This document shows positions 16,834-23,871 of a stretch of DNA of 64,000 nt, piece by piece. This DNA is from Sphingobacterium detergens. GTDB lineage: Bacteria; Bacteroidota; Bacteroidia; Sphingobacteriales; Sphingobacteriaceae. The translations under genes and the position numbers were made by a program. The notes beneath the pieces are model-generated. The model was not told where the DNA came from and ran no database searches. It saw only the letters and a list, made by a program, of their open reading frames with translations. Within the stretch, counting starts at the first letter, position 1; the number at the start of each line of letters is the position of its first letter. Location of the stretch: positions 310,001 through 374,000 of the forward strand of contig NZ_RAPY01000001.1 in the NCBI RefSeq assembly GCF_003610355.1, given 5' to 3'.

Positions 16834-17229
16834 ATGGCTTTCAAAGCAAGACTCCAGTTTTCAGGTAACGAGTATGACGTACTGAATGCTGACTATTCCT
16901 TCACACGTGACGTCGATTCAAAAGGACGTCCTTCATCTTCAGTTTATGGTGGAACGATCAATGTAGAGGTAGAATCTACAGAAGATACTTCGGTGATCGA
17001 GGCTATGGTGAACAACCAATACAAGCCGATCGCTGGTACACTATTGATCAAAAAGCCGGACGAAGATGCCAAAATGAAAGAAATCAGATTTGAAGATGGT
17101 TACATTATCCGCTACGAAGAGGGAATCAATATCGTAGGATCGCATGCAATGACCTACAAGTTTGTGATCTCTGCGCGCTCGATCAGTATCGGCGAGGCAA
17201 CTAGCGAACAAGATTGGCCTAAAGCTTAA
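16834..17229 (+). CDS. tssD: T6SS tube protein Hcp (TssD), paralogue 1
   Basis: 131 residues, the usual length for Bacteroidetes Hcp. MAFKARLQFSGNEYDVLNADYS, RDVDSKGRPSSSVYGGTINV, NQYKPIAGTLLIKK and the C-terminal DWPKA are family blocks. Hexameric rings stack into the tube that is propelled into target cells and can carry small effectors. A second hcp follows 61 bp downstream. Residues 25-64 are identical in the two paralogues whereas the rest is strongly diverged, so each may accept different cargo while sharing a tube interface. Confidence 0.95.
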   Translation: MAFKARLQFSGNEYDVLNADYSFTRDVDSKGRPSSSVYGGTINVEVESTEDTSVIEAMVNNQYKPIAGTLLIKKPDEDAKMKEIRFEDGYIIRYEEGINIVGSHAMTYKFVISARSISIGEATSEQDWPKA

Positions 17230-17290
17230 CCACAGGAGGTTTTGCACCAGGAGATTTAACAAAGATTTGTAACCATTAAAAATTACGATT

Positions 17291-17686
17291 ATGTCATTTA
17301 AAACAAGATTATCCCTAGGCGGGAAAGAATACGATGTTATCCAATGTAAATTTTCATTGCATCGTGATGTGGACTCCAAAGGACGTCCTTCATCTTCAGT
17401 ATATGGTGGAACAATCAATGTAGAGGTTGAGTCTACAGAAGATACTTCGGTCATTGAAGCTATGGTGAACAACCAGTACAAAACTGTCAATGGTAAAATC
17501 ACTTTCAAAAAGAGCGAAGAAGATGCGACCATGAAAGAGCTGAAATTTCAAGACGCTTATATTATCCAGTACAACGAGGGTATCTCTATCACAAACGATC
17601 GACCAATGACATTGACACTGGTGCTGTCGTCCCGAGTATTGGAAATGCAAAATGCAACATTAGAAAACGATTGGCCTAAAGCTTAG
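17291..17686 (+). CDS. tssD: T6SS tube protein Hcp (TssD), paralogue 2
   Basis: 131 residues, same length and ends as paralogue 1 (MSFKTRLSLGGKEYDV ... DWPKA). The block RDVDSKGRPSSSVYGGTINV through NNQYK is amino-acid identical to paralogue 1; the N-terminal 24 and C-terminal 65 residues are diverged. Tandem duplication is likely. A strong terminator follows, so the two hcp genes probably form their own highly expressed transcript. Confidence 0.95.
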   Translation: MSFKTRLSLGGKEYDVIQCKFSLHRDVDSKGRPSSSVYGGTINVEVESTEDTSVIEAMVNNQYKTVNGKITFKKSEEDATMKELKFQDAYIIQYNEGISITNDRPMTLTLVLSSRVLEMQNATLENDWPKA

Positions 17687-17714
17687 TCTTAAAGATTAGA
17701 CCATGAAATTTGGA

Positions 17715-17750
17715 AAGACGGTCTATCAAGTTGAAGACCGTCTTTTTTAT
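17715..17750 (+). terminator. Intrinsic terminator after hcp2
   Basis: AAGACGGTCT (17715-17724) pairs perfectly with AGACCGTCTT (17735-17744), 10-nt loop, then a T-run. It separates the hcp pair from vgrG, giving different expression levels. Confidence 0.88.
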
Positions 17751-17773
17751 AAACTCCTTTAAAAGGTAATGTT

Positions 17774-19645
17774 ATGTATTTTGATAAACCAAAATTAATA
17801 ATTGAGATGCATATTGAGGGGAAGGAGGTAACGCATTTTCTTTCTTTTAATATCCGTCAGCGATTCAATGCCCACCACGAATTTGAACTTCGTATCGAAC
17901 ATGGCAAATTGGGGATTCCGGGATTGATCAATCTGCAGGATAGCCGATCATATGTGGGCCGCACCTTGGCCATTTCCTTTGGATATGCGCAATCCAGCAT
18001 GCAGAATTTTTCGGGTATCATCACAGATGTGTCCCTGACGCAGAGCCATGGCTACCAGGGGATATTGCTGATCAAAGGATATAGCCCTACCATCTTGATC
18101 GACCGTGGTAAGGATCTGGGATCCTACTATGGTAAGACCCTGAACGATATTGTAAAGCTTGCAACCAAAGATATCGTACAGAACGACCTGCATATGAATG
18201 TAAATCCAACGCGTTCTGAACCTATAGACTACTTGATCCAATACCGCGAAAGCGACTTTGAGTTTCTGAATAGACTTTCCGCAGAATATCTGGAATGGTT
18301 TTTCTATGATGGTGAACGTTTACACTTTGGGAAGCCGGCAGAATTGCCTGCTGGAAAAGTGACCTATGGCCGCGAAGTGAGCCGACTGGATTATGGAATC
18401 CAGATCCGTCCTGTCAATCACTGCCGTTTTAGCTATATACCGCTACATGATCAACTGCTTGAAAGCACAAGTAACATCAAAGCTGAAGGCCATCCGGATC
18501 AGGTTTTTGCGATGAAACGGGCTTCGGAAACCTTTAGTAAAGTATTTAGCCAGCCACTGGATATCCGGGTGGATAGCCAAGGTGAGCTGCAACGTGTTGT
18601 ACAACAGCAAGAAGAAGCGAATGTTGGTCAGTTGCTGCAGGTATCATGCGATAGCGACTCGCCACAGATTAGACTCGGTGCACAAGTGGAAATCGAAACC
18701 AGCTTACGCCAGGATCTCAACTTCGTAACGGATACTTTAGGTAAGTTTTTGATCACAAATGTCGAGCATCACTTTGATGATGTTGGTCGATATACCAACC
18801 GCTTTGATGGCATCCTGGCGACTACAGAACGCATTCCTGTACGTGACTACCAGCGCCCGCAAGCGGATATGCAGATGGCTGACGTAATCGATAATAACGA
18901 TCCCAGTGGACAGGGAAGAATTCGTGTGCGCTTCAAATGGCAATGTGCAAATAACGATGAAACCGAATGGTTACGCGTGATCACGCCAAATGCAGGCACC
19001 GGAGACCGTGGCATGAACCGTGGTTTTATGTCCATACCTGAGATCGGCGACCATGTTATTGTAGCCTTCGAAGAAGGAAGTGTAGCCCGCCCTGTTGTAC
19101 TGGGGAGCTTATATAACCAAAGTACAGCAGATAGCACGCCGCAGATTCAAAATCATCTAAAAAGCATCACGACACGCACAGGACATTTAATCGAATTTGA
19201 TGACAGCCAGTCCAGTCAAGGGATCAAAATCACAGATATCAAAGGGAATATTGTCCATATAGACAGCCAGGGTAGCAATGTAACCATTACTGCACTCGAA
19301 AATATGACCTTGAATTGTAAGAATATGCAGATCAATGTGACTGAAAATATGGATGTACAGATCGGAAAAGATCAGAGTACCTCCGTGGGCAACAATCAAA
19401 CTGTATCAGTCACTAAAGATATCGCTACGACAGCCGGAAATAACTATTCACTTTCGGCGACAGGAGATATCTCTGAAGACTCAGACAATCGGACCGAGAT
19501 TGCCAGCAAGGATTTTAGCCGACAATCTGAAACATCGAATGAACTCGCTTCTGAAATGACCATGTTCAGCAACAAAGAGAATATGACGCTGCAGAGTGGA
19601 AAAACCATAGAAATAAATAGTGTCGAGAAATCTAAACTCTTTTAA
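17774..19645 (+). CDS. tssI: T6SS spike protein VgrG (TssI)
   Basis: 623 residues. The N-terminal half is the gp27-like domain (YRESDFEFLNRLSAEYLEWFFYDGERL about 156-182), then a gp5-like OB fold (GQGRIRVRFKWQCANNDETEWLRV and GFMSIPEIGDHVIVAFEEG around 378-440), then a beta-helix of repeated short strands (about 480-600: NVTITALENMTLNCKN, QIGKDQSTSVGNNQTVSVTKD). It forms the trimeric tip on the Hcp tube. No toxic C-terminal extension is visible, so cargo is delivered through the DUF4280 tip protein or by binding. A DUF2931 lipoprotein gene begins 3 bp after its stop. Confidence 0.96.
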   Translation: MYFDKPKLIIEMHIEGKEVTHFLSFNIRQRFNAHHEFELRIEHGKLGIPGLINLQDSRSYVGRTLAISFGYAQSSMQNFSGIITDVSLTQSHGYQGILLIKGYSPTILIDRGKDLGSYYGKTLNDIVKLATKDIVQNDLHMNVNPTRSEPIDYLIQYRESDFEFLNRLSAEYLEWFFYDGERLHFGKPAELPAGKVTYGREVSRLDYGIQIRPVNHCRFSYIPLHDQLLESTSNIKAEGHPDQVFAMKRASETFSKVFSQPLDIRVDSQGELQRVVQQQEEANVGQLLQVSCDSDSPQIRLGAQVEIETSLRQDLNFVTDTLGKFLITNVEHHFDDVGRYTNRFDGILATTERIPVRDYQRPQADMQMADVIDNNDPSGQGRIRVRFKWQCANNDETEWLRVITPNAGTGDRGMNRGFMSIPEIGDHVIVAFEEGSVARPVVLGSLYNQSTADSTPQIQNHLKSITTRTGHLIEFDDSQSSQGIKITDIKGNIVHIDSQGSNVTITALENMTLNCKNMQINVTENMDVQIGKDQSTSVGNNQTVSVTKDIATTAGNNYSLSATGDISEDSDNRTEIASKDFSRQSETSNELASEMTMFSNKENMTLQSGKTIEINSVEKSKLF

Positions 19646-19648
19646 TGA

Positions 19649-20758
19649 ATGCGGGAAATTAAAGGAACATGGAATATTGAAATAAATCCTTCGCCTAGAC
19701 AGCAACGGTCTGGCAAGAAATCGATCTGTGCAGATAAGATATTCGTGTTGTTATTCATGTTACTGAGTGTGGTTTCCAGTTGTCAAGAATCAAAGATGAA
19801 CGAAAAAAAACAAGTGTGGGCTGGTGCTGTTGTTGCGCCCAAGGAATATCCAGTAGAGATTTATAATGGTGCATTGAGCAGTAATGAGTACGCTTATAAC
19901 TTTGGCCCGATCTACGGGATACTTAAACAGGGCTGGAGTTCGTCAGGTAAAAGTATGGGTAGACCGGATACGCCCATTGAATTTCCGGATGAACTAAAGA
20001 TGACTTGGTACGCTATTCAAGAACAAAAATTCTATACGGGAAATTGGAAATTGGATAAAGAGCAAATTTCCAAGGTCTGGCAGGAGGGAAGCCTAAATGT
20101 AAAAACAGGGACTAAAGAAGAGTTTGAAACACTAATTGTTGGTTTAGCGCCCGGAGGGAATGTCGCATTGTGGGCCGAAGGGGCACGGCAAGTGCTATTG
20201 GCTACTTTTCAGGCACATGATACTACAATCAATAAAGAGACTGCAAATCCGGATTTTGAGCATTTCTTTCGTCAAGAATATAGGGATGCTGCGTATACAC
20301 CGGAAAAATTATACGGCACTGAGCTTTACGCGCAATTGCAGGGCAAAGGGTGGCCAGATCCTAAGCTATACCTCGATTATAACAAAAAGTATGCGTGGAA
20401 ATTTGCAGTGGAAGGTATTGGCATAGGTCCCAAAGATTATTTCTATTACGAATGCTTTAATGGAGAAAGAGATCAGTTGCTCAATACAAGTGATGGCAAT
20501 ACGGATCTGCCGAAAGCGATCCCTGAACATATATCTGTCAAATGGCAGGACAGCAAACAGCAGCATTGGGTTGCAGATACAAGATTTAAATATGATGTGA
20601 TAAAAAAAGCTTTTGAACAATTTGATCCTGCAGAAAAAATAGATCTTCTGATTCAGGTGGATATTGCTTCAAATGTATTGAATACTTATCTGAAGTCATC
20701 CTCAAAGCAGGTTAAAATTGTTGGATATGATCTGGCCTTGGTACCGGTAGATAATTAA
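19649..20758 (+). CDS. DUF2931 family lipoprotein, candidate immunity protein
   Basis: 369 residues. A positively charged 30-residue leader precedes KIFVLLFMLLSVVSSC, a lipoprotein signal with lipobox VSSC, so the product is membrane-anchored in the periplasm; no shorter credible start exists. The mature part matches DUF2931: EYAYNFGPIYGILKQGW, PDELKMTWYAIQEQKFYTG and LAPGGNVALWAEG are family-like blocks. It lies between vgrG (3 bp) and the Tle1-like phospholipase (7 bp), which makes it the obvious candidate to neutralise that phospholipase in the producing cell. The immunity role is inferred from position. Confidence 0.65.
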   Translation: MREIKGTWNIEINPSPRQQRSGKKSICADKIFVLLFMLLSVVSSCQESKMNEKKQVWAGAVVAPKEYPVEIYNGALSSNEYAYNFGPIYGILKQGWSSSGKSMGRPDTPIEFPDELKMTWYAIQEQKFYTGNWKLDKEQISKVWQEGSLNVKTGTKEEFETLIVGLAPGGNVALWAEGARQVLLATFQAHDTTINKETANPDFEHFFRQEYRDAAYTPEKLYGTELYAQLQGKGWPDPKLYLDYNKKYAWKFAVEGIGIGPKDYFYYECFNGERDQLLNTSDGNTDLPKAIPEHISVKWQDSKQQHWVADTRFKYDVIKKAFEQFDPAEKIDLLIQVDIASNVLNTYLKSSSKQVKIVGYDLALVPVDN

Positions 20759-20765
20759 TGAATTT

Positions 20766-22106
20766 ATGGCAAATGTTGTATTTAAAGACTATAATCCATC
20801 GCCTCGGAATACGCAAAAAACGTATTCAGTAACGATAAATATATTTTTTGATGGCACCAAAAACAATAAGAGTAATTCGGATGCCCGAGTGAACAATCAC
20901 AGGTCATTTGAGAAATACGGTAAATCGGACGATGAGTCCAGTTACCAGAATGACTGGTCCAATGTTGCCAGATTATGGGAGAACTGTACCAATCCGAATC
21001 TATTGTATATTGAGGGGATAGGTACCACAGACCTTAAGGGTGACTCGACAATGGGCTACGCTTTTGGGTCGGGCTGGACAGGTATTCGGTTTAAAGTGCG
21101 TAAGGGTTGTGAACAAGCGGCCGCTATTATCAAAAAAGAAATGGATGCCAATCAAGGGAAAGTGCTGCGGGAGATTATATTTAATGTATATGGCTTCAGT
21201 CGCGGTGCCGCTGCTGCGCGGAATTTTGTCTATGAAATTGGGAAGGCTGCTTATAAAGGGCGAAAAACCGAAACCGAAGAGGTGACAACCTATTCCGATA
21301 GCGACAATATGCCCGGACGGGAAGAAATGCCCGCAGGTGGACACTTAGGTTACGCGCTCAAAGTCAAAGGGGTAACCTTAAATCCGGCTTTTGTGAAAGT
21401 GAATTTTCTAGGCATTTTTGATACTGTAGCTTCTTATTCACCGACTCCTGTCCCCCGGTTTTCAAACGATATCGGCGAATTGAACCTCAATACGCTGGGC
21501 AAAGCACAGCAAGTAGTCCATTTTACCGCTAGGGACGAGATGCGGGAGAATTTTTCACTGACCCGATCGCCAAAGGGGCTCGAAAGAGATTTGCCAGGGG
21601 TGCACTCCGATATCGGGGGGAGCTACCTGACCGGTCGCGAGGTGAAGGAAGAAATCGAAACGGCGAAACTCTCTTATGGAAAGTTAGAAACTCTTCGGGA
21701 CCGTTTGATTGCAGATGGATGGTACAAGCCTGGGGAGTTGACAATCACTGGTGGCTGGTATTGGGCGTTGCGTGGAGAGAAACAGTTGGTATACAAGGAG
21801 TATAGCTTTATTCCATTGCATTTTATGGGATATTTTAGTAAAGATCATAATGCGCAAATAGACCAAGAAAAAATGAAAGGCAAGTATAGCATACAAGGGC
21901 ATCCTACCTTGGTCAGTGTGGAAGCAAAGCTGAAAGCCTATGTTTTTGATGGTGCTCCTTATCCCTATGCTGGCAGGGAATTGAATGCAGCGAATTTAAA
22001 TGAGTTAAAAACACTGCGTTACAGTTATTTCCATCGTTCGGCACGAAGGGAAGGTGTTGGAATGGATCCAAACAACGACTGGAAGAGAGTTGAACTGAAG
22101 GAATAA
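20766..22106 (+). CDS. T6SS phospholipase effector, DUF2235 (Tle1-like)
   Basis: 446 residues. The DUF2235 alpha/beta-hydrolase domain is shown by INIFFDGTKNNK (about 26-37), the nucleophile elbow YGFSRGAAAARNF with Ser145 in the GxSxG-type GFSRG, FLGIFDTVAS (about 213-222; the conserved Asp motif) and LPGVHSDIGGSY (about 277-288; catalytic His region). Tle1 proteins hydrolyse membrane phospholipids in the prey. The N-terminus MANVVFKDYNP resembles that of the Tae4-like effector at 14790. Located between the DUF2931 lipoprotein and small genes leading to the PAAR-like tip. Confidence 0.85.
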   Translation: MANVVFKDYNPSPRNTQKTYSVTINIFFDGTKNNKSNSDARVNNHRSFEKYGKSDDESSYQNDWSNVARLWENCTNPNLLYIEGIGTTDLKGDSTMGYAFGSGWTGIRFKVRKGCEQAAAIIKKEMDANQGKVLREIIFNVYGFSRGAAAARNFVYEIGKAAYKGRKTETEEVTTYSDSDNMPGREEMPAGGHLGYALKVKGVTLNPAFVKVNFLGIFDTVASYSPTPVPRFSNDIGELNLNTLGKAQQVVHFTARDEMRENFSLTRSPKGLERDLPGVHSDIGGSYLTGREVKEEIETAKLSYGKLETLRDRLIADGWYKPGELTITGGWYWALRGEKQLVYKEYSFIPLHFMGYFSKDHNAQIDQEKMKGKYSIQGHPTLVSVEAKLKAYVFDGAPYPYAGRELNAANLNELKTLRYSYFHRSARREGVGMDPNNDWKRVELKE

Positions 22107-22194
22107 TATTTTCCTTTATGGTAAAGCGAACAAGCATAGTTGGAATATACTTGTCTTACGGGGCAGGTTGGAGCGATTTAAAATAGAATATACT

Positions 22195-22371
22195 ATGGCA
22201 ATTTCAAAACAAGCAACAAATATTAAAATACGTATTCAGTCCGGTTATAATTTACAGGTTGCCGGTAAGGTGCAGAAGCTTGCCGACCAGCTTAATTTTG
22301 AAGCTAGGGAGGGTAATCTGATATTGGCGAGTAATAAAAAGGTACACGGAAGGGGAAATAAGGAGGGGTAA
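22195..22371 (+). CDS. Small conserved-looking protein of unknown function
   Basis: 58 residues from ATG 22195 (an upstream in-frame start at 22168 is possible but less likely). Sequence MAISKQATNIKIRIQSGYNL continues with VAGKVQKLADQLNFEA and a basic tail HGRGNKEG. No membrane segment or signal; predicted beta-strand plus helix. It overlaps nothing, ends 2 bp before the next gene, and sits between a phospholipase effector and tip components, so a chaperone, adaptor or small structural role is possible. Not recognised. Confidence 0.55.
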   Translation: MAISKQATNIKIRIQSGYNLQVAGKVQKLADQLNFEAREGNLILASNKKVHGRGNKEG

Positions 22372-22373
22372 AT

Positions 22374-23390
22374 ATGGAAAAGAAGTTTAGCCTATTGTTT
22401 GACGATGCAGCAAGCCCAGAGGTTCAGCCGCAGGCGGCGACTGTTGCGGTACAAAGCACAGCAGATAGCGATATACCACGTTCCAAACCGGTTAAGTTTC
22501 AGCAATTGAGATTGCAGTGGCCGATCGGAGCTGCTCGAAAATATGGCGTGCAGATCGAATTTTCGGAGGAAGGTATACAAAATGAGATCAAGTATGATAC
22601 AACGATCAAACGACTAGAAGATAATGTATTAGGAGATATGCTATTTGAAGTCTATCGTTCTGAAGAAGTCTGGATCAATGAGAAAGAACCTGATCTCGTA
22701 ATGGATAAACTAGCACATGAAACAGGAAAGATTATTTACCCGCTTCAACTTCGTATAGATGCTACGGGCTCAGCATATGGTATAGCGAATTATGAAGAGA
22801 TCGTCAAACGCTGGCCAGCTGGTAAAGCTGATTTGAAGAACTACTTTGAAGGGGATTTTTTTGAAAAATATCTCGCAAAGACCGAAGCCGTTTTAGTAGA
22901 TCATGATCGTTTTATGTTTGCCATTCTCTACCGCGACTGGTTTTTGCAATCATATTTTCAGCCCATCTTCAAAGACTATGGACAGGAGAAACAGTTGACA
23001 GACTGGTTAAAATTTCCTTTACCGCTGAGTTTTGCGAACCCCGGATTTCTTTGCCAACAAACAATTGGCGAATATACAACAGACCAGGGTGCAGTAGAAC
23101 TTGTTCATCGTGGTGAATTGCAGAACGATGAGGGCCTGACAATGCAAAAATATACAGGAGTGTATGACGGAATAATCAGATTGCACCCTTTTCATAATCA
23201 TATCGTCGCCTATAAAGGTGAATGGCAGATCAGGGAATATGAAAAAAATAGTACGGTGATGGTTAAATATTTTGAATTGGATAATTCGGAGCTTTTTGCA
23301 AGAAATAATTGGATAAAGGATAGTAATACGTCAATCGTATTGGAAGAAAAAGGCAAGCAAGGGAGTTTTTTTAATAAATTATTTAAATAA
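22374..23390 (+). CDS. Uncharacterised T6SS-island protein (338 residues)
   Basis: No signal peptide or membrane helix. The N-terminal 45 residues are low-complexity and Ala/Gln/Pro-rich (linker-like), followed by a mixed alpha/beta body with KFQQLRLQWPIGAARKYGVQ and many aromatic residues (RDWFLQSYFQPIFKDYG). It starts 2 bp after the 58-residue gene and ends 2 bp before the DUF4280 tip gene, so it is tightly co-translated with the tip and might be an adaptor or loading chaperone for the tip or for the 993-residue protein. I do not recognise a domain. Confidence 0.6.
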   Translation: MEKKFSLLFDDAASPEVQPQAATVAVQSTADSDIPRSKPVKFQQLRLQWPIGAARKYGVQIEFSEEGIQNEIKYDTTIKRLEDNVLGDMLFEVYRSEEVWINEKEPDLVMDKLAHETGKIIYPLQLRIDATGSAYGIANYEEIVKRWPAGKADLKNYFEGDFFEKYLAKTEAVLVDHDRFMFAILYRDWFLQSYFQPIFKDYGQEKQLTDWLKFPLPLSFANPGFLCQQTIGEYTTDQGAVELVHRGELQNDEGLTMQKYTGVYDGIIRLHPFHNHIVAYKGEWQIREYEKNSTVMVKYFELDNSELFARNNWIKDSNTSIVLEEKGKQGSFFNKLFK

Positions 23391-23392
23391 CT

Positions 23393-23863
23393 ATGGCTGA
23401 AAAACATGTGGTCGTGCAAGGTGCCCAGTGTATGTGCAAATTTGGTACCAGCCCGGACAAGCTTAAGGTATTAACTAATACGGATGAATTTGTAAACGAT
23501 AAAGACGCTTCAAAAAAAAGTATTGCAAGCACAGTCGATATTGGTGCAACATTTGAAAAAAATATGTTTGGATCTTGCTCGAAGCTTAACAATAAACCCT
23601 GCAATGCGGTGGTTTCTGCATGGTCGGATTTTTATGAAGACATTACGTTAAAAAATGGAGGTAAAATCCTGTTGGAGGATTCGAAGGCTACCTGTCCAAT
23701 CGGTGGCAAGGATTGCATTTCAATCGTGCAACATGGGCAGAAAGCCGAACCTTCTACTGAAAATAAAAATAATGCAAATGAGAATGTACAGAGTCAGTTA
23801 AATCCAATGGATGTACCTGAGGAACTCTCTCAGACAAGCCAGGAGCAGGTTATTGACAGTTAA
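23393..23863 (+). CDS. DUF4280 PAAR-like T6SS tip protein
   Basis: 156 residues. DUF4280 proteins are the PAAR-like cone that sharpens VgrG: EKHVVVQGAQCMCKFG (about 3-18), KNMFGSCSKLNNKPC and GKILLEDSKATCPIGGKDCISIVQHGQ (about 87-115) carry the conserved Cys residues. The last 40 residues are a polar Asn/Glu/Gln-rich tail. Starts 2 bp after the preceding stop and is followed 8 bp later by the large OmpA-domain gene, its most likely cargo. Confidence 0.88.
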   Translation: MAEKHVVVQGAQCMCKFGTSPDKLKVLTNTDEFVNDKDASKKSIASTVDIGATFEKNMFGSCSKLNNKPCNAVVSAWSDFYEDITLKNGGKILLEDSKATCPIGGKDCISIVQHGQKAEPSTENKNNANENVQSQLNPMDVPEELSQTSQEQVIDS

Positions 23864-23871
23864 TAATAATT

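Noticed and set aside
17041..17532. 163-residue minus-strand ORF across the two hcp genes
   Set aside because: Crosses two strongly conserved genes and the gap between them; no support.
17774..19645. Evolved VgrG with a C-terminal toxin
   Set aside because: The C-terminus ends soon after the beta-helix with a short polar stretch; there is no room for an enzymatic domain.
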